From assembly GCA_025350775.1 (NCBI GenBank), contig JANXXF010000430.1, positions 1 through 9,448 on the forward strand: DNA of 9,448 nt, in the 5' to 3' direction. Under the pieces are notes generated by a model, which did no database searches, was not told the origin of the DNA, and saw nothing but the letters and a program-made list of their open reading frames with translations. Of the stretch, positions 1-6,145 are shown in pieces (the stretch's first letter is position 1; each line of letters opens with the position of its first letter). The position numbers and the translations under genes were made by a program. This stretch comes from Actinomycetes bacterium (lineage in GTDB: Bacteria; Actinomycetota; Thermoleophilia; Gaiellales; Gaiellaceae).

Positions 1-760
1 CGGCCTCTGCTACATCGTCGAGATCTTCCTGGCGCACCCGCCGCTCGGCGAGGTGGCCCGGCACGCCGTCGTGCCGTCGTTCAAGGGGCAGGAGTCGGTG
101 CTGATCGCCGTCGGCATCCTCGGCGCGACGGTGATGCCCCACGTCATCTACCTCCACTCCGCGCTGACGCAGAGCCGGATCGTCCCGCGCAATATCGAAG
201 AGGCGCGGCGACTGCTCCGCTACACGCGCATCGACGTGATCATCGCGATGACCTTCGCCGGCCTGATCAACATGGCGATGCTCGTGATGGCCGCGAGCGT
301 GTTCTTCAAGAGCGGTCTCACCAACGTCGACTCGATCGAGGGCGCCCACCGCACGCTCGTCCCGGTGCTCGGCGGCGCCGCCAGTGCGATCTTCGGCCTC
401 TCGCTGCTCGCCTCTGGCCTCTCCTCTTCGACGGTCGGCACGCTCGCAGGACAGGTGATCATGCAGGGGTTCGTGCGCCGGCAGATCCCGATCTGGCTCC
501 GCCGCGGCATCACTATCGTGCCCGCCCTGATTGTCATCGGGCTCCACGTCGACGCGACGCGGACGCTCGTCATCAGCCAGGTCGTGCTGTCGTTCGGGAT
601 TCCGTTCGCGCTCGTCCCGCTCGTGATGTTCACGAGCAATCGCGAGCTGATGGGCGGACTCGTCAACCGGCGCAGCACGTCAGTCGCGGCCGGCGCCGTC
701 GCCGCGCTGATCATCATGCTGAACGTCTTCCTGCTCGTGCAGACGTTCGGCCTGGCGTAG
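1..760 (+). CDS. mntH: NRAMP-family Mn2+/H+ symporter MntH, C-terminal part (5' end outside window)
   Basis: Proton-coupled divalent metal (mainly Mn2+) importer of the inner membrane. The frame is open from base 2 to the TAG at 758-760, so about 252 C-terminal residues are visible and the beginning, including the TM1 DPGN metal site, lies upstream. The GTG at 53 is internal, because coding sequence continues before it. The NRAMP TM6 signature reads ATVMPHVIYLHS (about 124-160), with the metal-binding Met and the His of the MPH motif present. A later helix has ASGLSSSTVGTLAGQ (about 410-455), which closely matches the E. coli MntH pattern. The last helices (VISQVVLSFGIPFALVPL and the final hydrophobic stretch) also match MntH as I know it. 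Several hydrophobic segments follow TM6, as expected for an 11-helix protein. It is convergent with the M23 peptidase gene. No promoter or Mn-responsive site can be judged because the 5' end is missing. Confidence 0.93.
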   Translation, partial: GLCYIVEIFLAHPPLGEVARHAVVPSFKGQESVLIAVGILGATVMPHVIYLHSALTQSRIVPRNIEEARRLLRYTRIDVIIAMTFAGLINMAMLVMAASVFFKSGLTNVDSIEGAHRTLVPVLGGAASAIFGLSLLASGLSSSTVGTLAGQVIMQGFVRRQIPIWLRRGITIVPALIVIGLHVDATRTLVISQVVLSFGIPFALVPLVMFTSNRELMGGLVNRRSTSVAAGAVAALIIMLNVFLLVQTFGLA

Positions 761-770
761 GGGCGGTCGT

Positions 771-814
771 GGCCGGCGGCTGGGGGCCGGGGGCCGGCGG
801 CTGGGGCCGGCGGG
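771..814 (+). repeat. G-rich short direct repeat between convergent genes (possible G-quadruplex)
   Basis: A 15-base unit, GGCCGGCGGCTGGGG, occurs at 771-785 and again at 792-806. A third truncated copy of ten bases (GGCCGGCGGG) begins at 805. G runs of 5, 5, 4 and 3 bases (782-786, 789-793, 803-806, 812-814) are separated by loops of 2, 9 and 5. This is compatible with a relaxed G-quadruplex on the plus strand. It fills most of the 59-base gap between the mntH stop and the stop of the M23 gene. The repeat is read directly from the sequence; any structural role is inference. Confidence 0.6.
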
Positions 815-820
815 CCCGCC
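809..820. terminator. Perfect GC palindrome at the mntH/M23 convergence, possible terminator stem
   Basis: GGCGGGCCCGCC is a perfect 12-base palindrome whose last base is also the last base of the M23 stop codon. It sits between two convergent genes, where a bidirectional terminator would be expected. No U-tract follows on either strand and the loop would be very small, so classical intrinsic termination is doubtful. Confidence 0.25.
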
Positions 821-2070
821 TACAGGTAGCCGAGCGGATCGACCGGCGAGCCGTTGATGCGCACCTCGAAGTGAAGGTGCGGTCCCGTCGAGTGGCCGGT
901 GCTGCCGACGGCACCGATCGTCTGGCCCCGTGTCACCGTCTGGCCGACGGCGACGCCGATGCTCGACTGATGAGCGTACAGCGTGGCAATCCCGCCGCCG
1001 TGATCGATCACGACCGTGTTCCCGTAGCCCTCGACCCAGCCGGCGACGAGCACGGTGCCGGCGGCCGCCGCGACGATCGGGGCACCCGCGGACGCGCCGA
1101 TGTCGATGCCCGTGTGCATGCGGCCCCAGCGCTGGCCAAACGGGCTCGTCACCGGGCCTTGTGCCGGCCAGGCCAGTCCCCCGGTCGGTGCGGCCGACTG
1201 CTGCCGGCCCGCCTGCTCGGCAGCGCGCCGAGCCGCTTCCTGAGCCGCCCGGATCTGGTCGCCGAGCCTTGCGCTCGCGGCCTGCAGAGCATCCATCTCC
1301 CCGGCCTCCGCACGCTCCTCGGTGCTCAGCGAGTCGAGCGACTGTCGCTTGCCGTCGCGCGCGCTGGTCAGCCGCCCCTGCTCCGAGACGAGCCGGCTGC
1401 GCACCTGCGACACCTGCGAGGCGCGCGCCGTGATCACACGGGCCTCGGCGGCGACGCCGGCGGCGACGCGGCGGGTGCGGGCCCGGGCGCGAGACATGTC
1501 GCGACGCGCCGTGGCGACCTCGGTCACGATCCGCCGGTCCTGGGCACCGATCTTCTGCACGAACTCGAAGTTGTCGAGAAAGTCCTGGATGCTGGCGGCA
1601 GAGAGAACGACATCGAGCGCGGTCGGATCCGCCTGCTGATAGAGATCGACCAGCCGACGCTCGAGCTGTTGCATGGCGCCGCGGTACTGCACACGCAGCG
1701 TGCCGAGCCGCTCCGTCTCGAGCCTGAAGAGCTGGCGAAGCGTCAAAGCGCGCTCCCGACGCAGGGAAAGGTCGTGCTGGAGCTGGTCGAGTTGGCTGGA
1801 CACGGCGCCAACCTTGCCCTCGAGCTGGGTGATCACGCCGTTGACCTGGACGATCTCGGCGCGGAGCCCCTCCTCCTTACGCTGGATCTCGGCGATGTCG
1901 CCCTTGAGCTGCTGCAGCCTGGAGTCGACCCGCTGCTTCTCGTGAACGATGTCGGCGGCACCAGCGCCGGCCACGACGGCGAGGCCCACGGCGAGCGTGA
2001 CAACGGCAACCACGACACGGCGGCTCATGTCGAGGCATTTCGGCACCTGACGCCCCGTCCCTGCCTGCAC
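820..2070 (-). CDS. Secreted coiled-coil M23 (LytM) peptidoglycan endopeptidase
   Basis: Predicted zinc metalloendopeptidase cutting peptide cross-bridges of peptidoglycan outside the membrane, 416 aa. Residues about 17-39 (RRVVVAVVTLAVGLAVVAGAGAA) form a signal peptide or N-terminal anchor. About 40-290 is heptad-rich coiled coil; it includes LVDLYQQADPTALDVVLSAAS followed by DFLDNFEFVQKI, typical of the PcsB-type coiled-coil domain of M23 hydrolases. The catalytic domain is about 298-416. Its metal and active-site pattern is complete: H319 and D323 (HTGID), H367 (YAHQ), and H398 and H400 (HLHFE), so it should be active rather than an EnvC-like degenerate activator. Start choice: the GTG at 2070 overlaps the upstream TAG by one base and has GGAG five bases before it. 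The ATG at 2028 gives a more classical signal-peptide n-region but no clear ribosome site. It is the last gene of the ccmE-ccmF operon. Confidence 0.92.
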   Translation of the reverse strand: MQAGTGRQVPKCLDMSRRVVVAVVTLAVGLAVVAGAGAADIVHEKQRVDSRLQQLKGDIAEIQRKEEGLRAEIVQVNGVITQLEGKVGAVSSQLDQLQHDLSLRRERALTLRQLFRLETERLGTLRVQYRGAMQQLERRLVDLYQQADPTALDVVLSAASIQDFLDNFEFVQKIGAQDRRIVTEVATARRDMSRARARTRRVAAGVAAEARVITARASQVSQVRSRLVSEQGRLTSARDGKRQSLDSLSTEERAEAGEMDALQAASARLGDQIRAAQEAARRAAEQAGRQQSAAPTGGLAWPAQGPVTSPFGQRWGRMHTGIDIGASAGAPIVAAAAGTVLVAGWVEGYGNTVVIDHGGGIATLYAHQSSIGVAVGQTVTRGQTIGAVGSTGHSTGPHLHFEVRINGSPVDPLGYL

Positions 2071-2375
2071 TACTGCTCCGCGCGCTCCAGCCCGCGCAAC
2101 GCGTCCGCAGCCTGCTGACGCAGCGGCCCGATCTGCTCGCGATAGTCGGTGTCCGACAGCTTGCCGGTGCGGTGGTCGAACTCGAGCTCCTTGAGCGCCG
2201 CCAGTGCTCGGTCGCGCTGCTCCGCCAGCTCGAGAGCGCGCCGGCTCTCCGGCTCCAGCTCGTCGAAGCGATCGGCGCGACCCTCGACCGCGGGCTCTCG
2301 CAGGAACGGGCCGGCGACGTAGACGACCGCGCTGACGGCAACGAACGCTCCGATGACGAGCGCGAGGGTCGTCAT
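2070..2375 (-). CDS. Short CcmI-like membrane protein of cytochrome c biogenesis
   Basis: A 101-residue protein with one N-terminal membrane helix (about residues 3-23, LALVIGAFVAVSAVVYVAG) and a charged helical tail. The segment from about 57 to 95, with ALKELEFDHRTGKLSDTDY, is the pattern that follows the first helix in CcmI/CycH proteins. CcmI there helps bring apocytochrome to the haem lyase. Proteobacterial CcmI is much longer and carries TPR repeats; those are absent here, so this is only the membrane-anchored N-terminal module. It starts one base after the ccmF stop (TGA-G-ATG), and its own TAG overlaps the next start, so it is surely co-transcribed and probably translationally coupled. 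The position right behind ccmF supports a role in the haem-ligation complex; the exact function is inferred. Confidence 0.72.
   Translation of the reverse strand: MTTLALVIGAFVAVSAVVYVAGPFLREPAVEGRADRFDELEPESRRALELAEQRDRALAALKELEFDHRTGKLSDTDYREQIGPLRQQAADALRGLERAEQ
2076..2079 (-). promoter_or_regulatory. Ribosome binding site supporting the GTG start of the M23 gene
   Basis: On the minus strand GGAG lies five bases before the GTG at 2070, inside the last codons of the CcmI-like gene. It favours the overlapping GTG start over the ATG 42 bases further in. Confidence 0.45.
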
Positions 2376-2376
2376 C

Positions 2377-4368
2377 TCAGGCGCGAGAGAACGTGCGCGC
2401 CGCCTGGTAGCGCTCGACCAGGCGACGCTGCTCGCGCGCGTCCGGCCAGAGCGTGATGACGGAGCCGAGCACGAAGATGATGCCGGCCAGCCAGATCAGG
2501 TTGACGAGCGGCTTGACGAGCATCTTGAGGAAGATCGACCCGTCGGTGTTGGGCTGGTCGAGGATGAGGTTGAGGTCCTCGGCGCGTAGGAAGTCCGTCC
2601 GGATCGCCATCTCGTTCGAGATCTGCTGCTCGGCGAGGTACTCGTTCTTGCCTGGCTCCATCCGGCCGAGGTAGCTCTTGCCCCGGTAGACGTCGACCTG
2701 GGCGCGCAACTCGACGTGATTGCCCTTCGGCTCGCGCGTCAGCGAGCGGTACGTGACGCTGTAGCCGCCCGACGAGAGCGACTGGCCCGGCCGCAGCTTT
2801 CCCTCCGCCGAGGAGTCGTAGGCGTTCGATCCGGCAATGCCAACCGCGAGCAGCACGATCGCCGCGTGCACGACATAGCCGCCGTACCGCCGCCGATTAC
2901 GCGACACGAGCTGGCCGAGCGCGCGCAGCCACGACGAGCTGGTGAGGGCGCGCCGCGCACGGGTTCCGCGCACGAACTCGAGCACGATCGACCCCAGCAC
3001 GAACGCGGAGAAGCTGTACGCGATCTTCCCCGGCGTCGACGAGCCTGCTCCCGCCGCCAGCAGCCCTACCGCCGCGGCGAGCGCGACCGCGGCCGGGATC
3101 AGGAACGTCCGGCCGAGCGAGCGCAGGCTTGCCCGGCGCCACGCGATCAGCGGCCCGATCCCCATCAGGATCAGCAGCGGCAGCCCGAACGAGCGCAGGA
3201 AGAAGTTGTAGTAGGGCGCGCCCACGGTCACCGCCTCGCCGCGCACCGCCTCCGACAGCATCGGGAAGACGACGCCCCAGAGGATTGTCAGGCACAGCGC
3301 CACGAGCAGCAGGTTGTTGTAGAGGAACGAGGCCTCGCGCGAGACGAGCGACTCGAGCTTCGTCTTGGAGCGCAGCAGCGGCAGGCGCCAGCGGATGAGC
3401 GCCAGCGAGCCGACGACCACGAAGCAGATGAAGCCGAGGAACCACGGTCCGAGCGAGCCCTCGGTGAACGAATGGATCGAGTTGAGCACGCCGGAGCGGG
3501 TGAGAAAGGTGCCGAACAGGGAGAGGCTGAACGCCAGCGCGACGAGCAGCATGTTCCAGACCTTCAGCATCCCCTTCTTCTCTTGCACCATCACCGAGTG
3601 GAGAAACGCTGTCGCGGCGAGCCACGGCATCAGCGCAGCGTTCTCCACCGGGTCCCAGGCAAAGTAGCCACCCCAGCCCACCTCCTCGTAGGCCCAGTGC
3701 GAGCCGAGCAGCTGCCCGATGCCGAGAAACGCCCACGCGATCAGCGTCCAGCGGCGCGTCACGATGATCCAGCGCTCGTCGGTACGGCCCGATAGCAGTG
3801 CGCCCATCGCAAACGCGAACGGAATCGCCAGGCCGACGTAGCCGAGGTAGAGGGCCACTGGGTGGGCGACCATGTAGGGGTTCTGCAGGCTCGGGTTGAG
3901 GCCGAGGCCCTCGACGGGGGCGGCCTGCGTCGCAAACGGGCTGGTGACGGCGACGAGCAGGAAGGCGAAGAAGGTGCCGGTGACGCCGAGGATCGGCACA
4001 ACCCAGGCGATCAGGTCCTGGGCGCGCCGCTGGAGGAAGACCGCCACCGCAGAGAATGCGCTGAGCACGAGCAGCCAGAGCAGCAGCGAGCCCTCCTGGC
4101 CGCCCCAGAAGGCCGAGAGGCAGTAGTACCAGGGGAGACGGCTCGACGTGTGGTCGGCGACATACGTGAAGCTGAAGTCGTGGCGGAGGAGCGCGACCAC
4201 CAGCACGACGGAGGCGACGAGCGCCGCGCCGAAGCTCGCAATCAGCGCGTTCTGCGCCGAGACGGCGAGGCGACGGCGGCGCTCGCGCGCGGCGAGCACG
4301 CCGGCAACCGTGGCGTACAGCGCGAGCGCGAGGCAGACGAAGAGGGCTGCGCGACCGAGCTCGGACAC
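2377..4368 (-). CDS. ccmF: Cytochrome c haem lyase subunit CcmF
   Basis: Multi-pass membrane protein that takes haem from holo-CcmE and joins it to the CXXCH cysteines of apocytochromes c. At 663 aa it is close to the usual length of about 650. The WWD (haem-handling) region is at about 231-250, GWGGYFAWDPVENA, with Tyr-Phe-Ala where proteobacterial CcmF usually has Trp-Trp-Phe. By position and local context all four haem-ligand histidines of the family are present: H169 (MVAHPVALYLGYVG) and H299 (VLNSIHSF) outside the membrane, H257 (FLHSVM) and H501 (GGYVVHAA) in membrane helices. About fifteen hydrophobic segments and a large soluble loop (about 515-615) before the last helix fit the family. 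The GTG start at 4368 lies three bases after the ccmE stop. No clear Shine-Dalgarno sequence is seen, so coupling to ccmE is likely. It is followed directly by the CcmI-like gene. Confidence 0.96.
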   Translation of the reverse strand: MSELGRAALFVCLALALYATVAGVLAARERRRRLAVSAQNALIASFGAALVASVVLVVALLRHDFSFTYVADHTSSRLPWYYCLSAFWGGQEGSLLLWLLVLSAFSAVAVFLQRRAQDLIAWVVPILGVTGTFFAFLLVAVTSPFATQAAPVEGLGLNPSLQNPYMVAHPVALYLGYVGLAIPFAFAMGALLSGRTDERWIIVTRRWTLIAWAFLGIGQLLGSHWAYEEVGWGGYFAWDPVENAALMPWLAATAFLHSVMVQEKKGMLKVWNMLLVALAFSLSLFGTFLTRSGVLNSIHSFTEGSLGPWFLGFICFVVVGSLALIRWRLPLLRSKTKLESLVSREASFLYNNLLLVALCLTILWGVVFPMLSEAVRGEAVTVGAPYYNFFLRSFGLPLLILMGIGPLIAWRRASLRSLGRTFLIPAAVALAAAVGLLAAGAGSSTPGKIAYSFSAFVLGSIVLEFVRGTRARRALTSSSWLRALGQLVSRNRRRYGGYVVHAAIVLLAVGIAGSNAYDSSAEGKLRPGQSLSSGGYSVTYRSLTREPKGNHVELRAQVDVYRGKSYLGRMEPGKNEYLAEQQISNEMAIRTDFLRAEDLNLILDQPNTDGSIFLKMLVKPLVNLIWLAGIIFVLGSVITLWPDAREQRRLVERYQAARTFSRA

Positions 4369-4371
4369 GCC

Positions 4372-4788
4372 CTACGACCCGTCAGTGGCGGGCGCAGCGT
4401 CCTTTTTCGGGACGTACCGCGATGGGCACTTCGTGATCATCGAGTCCTTCTGCGACACGAAGACGCCGTCGGCGAGCACCCCGGTCACGGTGACGTGCTG
4501 GTCGACCTTGAAGAGGTCCGGCACCGTCCCCGTGTAGACGACGGCGACGGTGGTGGTGCCGGCGATGTCACGGATTCTGAAGCGCAGGCCCCCGGCGTTG
4601 GCGTCGCCCGTCACGGGGCCGATCACCTTGCCGGCCAGCGCCACCTTGCCCGTATGGCCGGGCAGCTCGCTCGGCTGCACCGTCGCCGTGCCGCCGCCTG
4701 CGAGCGAGGTGTAGAGCAGGAACACCGCGAGCACGCCCGCGACCGAGAGCGCGATCAGCAGGCGGGCTGGGCTGCGCTTGCGGGCCAC
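4372..4788 (-). CDS. ccmE: Haem chaperone CcmE, Cys-type (CXXXY, System I*)
   Basis: Membrane-anchored periplasmic-side haem chaperone that binds haem covalently and passes it to CcmF. It is 138 aa. There is a basic N-terminus, one membrane helix (about 10-29), then an OB-fold beta domain (VALAGKVIG at 49-57, LRFRIRD at 68-74, VVYTGTVPDLF at 83-93, HVTVTGVL at 98-105). In classical CcmE the haem attaches to a His in an HXXXY motif. Here the corresponding site reads C121-P-S-R-Y125 (within MITKCPSRYVPK), and there is no His at that position. Such Cys-type CcmE proteins are known from archaea and sulphate reducers, in what has been called System I*. The GTG start at 4788 has no Shine-Dalgarno sequence but has a TAGAAT hexamer six bases upstream, which suggests a leaderless mRNA. 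It is the first visible gene of the operon ccmE-ccmF-ccmI-like-M23. Confidence 0.94.
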   Translation of the reverse strand: MARKRSPARLLIALSVAGVLAVFLLYTSLAGGGTATVQPSELPGHTGKVALAGKVIGPVTGDANAGGLRFRIRDIAGTTTVAVVYTGTVPDLFKVDQHVTVTGVLADGVFVSQKDSMITKCPSRYVPKKDAAPATDGS

Positions 4789-4794
4789 GCGGCA

Positions 4795-4800
4795 ATTCTA
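4795..4800 (-). promoter_or_regulatory. Putative -10 element of the leaderless ccmE promoter
   Basis: TAGAAT on the minus strand, one mismatch from TATAAT, is followed by six bases and then the GTG of ccmE. The spacing places the transcription start on the start codon. No convincing -35 hexamer was seen about 17 bases upstream (GC-only sequence there). Confidence 0.6.
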
Positions 4801-4870
4801 GCGGCTGCACCCGTCGCCGCCGCCCGGTGGGAACAGCTCGCGGCAGAGCGCGGCAGACGGCGGCGGGGCG

Positions 4871-5110
4871 CTAGTCGCGGGCCGGCTGGCGGCGCCGCGG
4901 CGGCACCCGGTAACCATGCTCGACGCACAGGCTGCCCGGAGACTCCTCGGTGAGCGCGTCGCAGTAGCCCTTGCCGTAGGCGGCGCGCATGAAGGCTGCG
5001 ACCACCTCGATGTTCCACTCGCCGACCTCTCCTGCCTCACGCCAGAGGTCGGCGAGGCGGAGGTCGATGTCGAGCTCGAGGAGGTCGACGCGGGTGGGGC
5101 GAGGGGCCAT
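4871..5110 (-). CDS. Small uncharacterised protein, 79 aa
   Basis: Not recognised as a named family. It is a soluble-looking acidic/helical protein: residues about 8-28 (DLLELDIDLRLADLWREAGEV) and 32-46 (WNIEVVAAFMRAAYG) look like amphipathic helices. A compact C-terminal part follows, with C50, C62 and H65 (GYC... SLC.EHGY) and then a basic tail (RVPPRRR). The Cys/His set could bind a metal, but there are too few ligands for a standard zinc finger. The start at ATG 5110 is preferred over longer versions of this frame because TACCCT lies six bases upstream, matching the leaderless promoter pattern of neighbouring genes, and because the upstream residues look non-coding. It is divergent from the EamA permease with 56 bases between starts. 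It lies 82 bases upstream of ccmE on the same strand, but ccmE has its own promoter-like element. Function unknown. Confidence 0.68.
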   Translation of the reverse strand: MAPRPTRVDLLELDIDLRLADLWREAGEVGEWNIEVVAAFMRAAYGKGYCDALTEESPGSLCVEHGYRVPPRRRQPARD

Positions 5111-5116
5111 GAGACG

Positions 5117-5122
5117 AGGGTA
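5117..5122 (-). promoter_or_regulatory. Putative -10 element of the 79-aa gene
   Basis: TACCCT on the minus strand is followed by six bases and the ATG at 5110, the same geometry as at ccmE and the permease. It fits only the relaxed TANNNT form and is the weakest match to TATAAT among the five. Confidence 0.42.
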
Positions 5123-5154
5123 GAAACACCGTCGGACGGACAGAAAGCCTCGTC

Positions 5155-5160
5155 TAGGAT
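5155..5160 (+). promoter_or_regulatory. Putative -10 element of the EamA permease gene
   Basis: TAGGAT is followed by six bases and the ATG at 5167. There is no Shine-Dalgarno sequence between them, consistent with a leaderless transcript. The region where a -35 would lie (about 5132-5137, TCGGAC) is a poor match to TTGACA and overlaps the upstream region of the divergent promoter. Confidence 0.58.
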
Positions 5161-5166
5161 GGCCGG

Positions 5167-6003
5167 ATGGCGGCGATCGTCCTGGCCCTTGCCTCGTCGC
5201 TCGTGTGGGGAACGGCCGACTTCTGGGGCGGCACGTTGACCAGGCGGCTCGCTGCGCTGACGGTCGCCGCAGTGTCGCAGGCGGCCGGTTTCGCAGGGCT
5301 GCTCGTCGTCTGGGGGATCGTCGGCGAGCCAGTTGAAGGGCGGGCGATCTGGCTGGGCGCGCTCGGCGGCCTCGGCGGCGGCATTGGCCTCGCGTGCTTT
5401 TACAAGGCGCTGGCGATCGGGACGATGAGCATCGTCTCGCCGATCTCGGCGTGCGGTGCAGCGCTGCCGCTGGTGATCTCGCTGGCGACCGGCGAGCGGC
5501 CGGGCGTGATCGCCCTGGTGGGCGCGCCGATCGCACTCGCGGGTGCGGTGATCGCGTCGGTGCAGGAGCACGGCGCCGGGCCGGGCGACCGGCGCCAGGC
5601 GCTACTGCTGGCTGGAGCGACCGCTGTCGGCTTCGGCGTCTTCATCTACCTGCTCGGCCGGGCGGGGCAGGGCGGCTCCGAGTTCTCGGCGCTGATCGGG
5701 GCCCGTCTCGGCTCGCTCGCGCTGCTGTCGACCGGACTGTTGCTGCTGCGCCGAACGCCCCGACTGCCGCGGGCCGCCGTGCCGGCGGCAGTCGCGGTGG
5801 GGATTCTCGACACCCTCGCCAACGGGCTCTTCGTGGCCGCGAGCGCGCGGGGCCTGCTCTCGATCGTCGCCGTGCTCGGCTCGATCTACCCGGTCGTGAC
5901 GGTCGTGCTCGCGCACTTCGTCCACGGCGAGCGGATCACCCGGGTCCAGGTTGCCGGCGTCAGCGTGGCACTGGTCGGTGTCGCGCTCGTCAGCGCCGGT
6001 TGA
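5167..6003 (+). CDS. EamA/DMT-superfamily permease
   Basis: Inner-membrane transporter of the drug/metabolite superfamily, 278 aa, the standard length for the ten-helix form. It shows two EamA repeats, about residues 1-130 and 143-277. The first opens with SSLVWGTADFWGG, the typical N-terminal motif of the family, and contains FYKALAIGTMSIVSPISACG, the helix 3-4 signature. The second contains the equivalent ARGLLSIVAVLGSIYPVVTV and ends with HGERITRVQVAGVSVALVGVAL, the usual GE..t..q..G..li..Gv pattern. The substrate cannot be told from sequence; family members export amino acids, metabolites or toxic compounds. The ATG at 5167 is set by the TAGGAT element six bases upstream. It is divergent from the 79-aa gene and is followed by a 142-base non-coding gap. 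Confidence 0.9.
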   Translation: MAAIVLALASSLVWGTADFWGGTLTRRLAALTVAAVSQAAGFAGLLVVWGIVGEPVEGRAIWLGALGGLGGGIGLACFYKALAIGTMSIVSPISACGAALPLVISLATGERPGVIALVGAPIALAGAVIASVQEHGAGPGDRRQALLLAGATAVGFGVFIYLLGRAGQGGSEFSALIGARLGSLALLSTGLLLLRRTPRLPRAAVPAAVAVGILDTLANGLFVAASARGLLSIVAVLGSIYPVVTVVLAHFVHGERITRVQVAGVSVALVGVALVSAG

Positions 6004-6132
6004 CCGTCGCCGCCGGCCGGTCCCGCCACGGCCGAATGATGGCTGCCGCGAGATCGCCTGTTCCGGGGCGTGAGCTGGCCCGCACCCGGCAAATCGCGCA
6101 TCCGGACAGGCTGGAGCGTGGCAACAATCATC

Positions 6133-6138
6133 TAGCAT
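6133..6138 (+). promoter_or_regulatory. Putative -10 element of the phosphomannomutase gene
   Basis: TAGCAT is followed by seven bases and the ATG at 6146. A GAGGA sequence (6140-6144) lies only one base before the ATG, too close to serve as a normal Shine-Dalgarno site. The hexamer is therefore better read as a promoter for a leaderless transcript. The rest of the 6004-6145 gap shows only GC-rich short palindromes and no other clear element. Confidence 0.55.
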
Positions 6139-6145
6139 CGAGGAC

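Noticed and set aside
769..2118. A 449-codon open frame on the plus strand opposite the M23 peptidase
   Set aside because: It mirrors the codon structure of a clearly real minus-strand gene with intact catalytic motifs. Its product is Arg/Ala/Gly/His-rich low-complexity sequence without domains, an effect of high third-position GC.
2716..3795. A 359-codon plus-strand open frame inside ccmF
   Set aside because: The translation is Arg/Glu/Gln-rich and lacks any family motif; the opposite strand encodes a full CcmF.
3862..4953. A 363-codon plus-strand open frame across ccmF, ccmE and the gap beyond
   Set aside because: It spans several real minus-strand genes and an intergenic gap, and its composition is that of an antisense shadow.
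4871..5536. A longer 221-codon version of the small minus-strand gene
   Set aside because: Upstream of the ATG at 5110 the translation is Arg/Pro/Ser-rich and lies antisense to the EamA permease; the promoter-like hexamer supports the short form.
6004..6145. Riboswitch or small RNA in the 142-base gap before the phosphomannomutase
   Set aside because: Only short GC-rich stems (for example GGCCG with CGGCC) are visible, and the TAGCAT element at the end implies a leaderless mRNA with no 5' UTR to hold a riboswitch.
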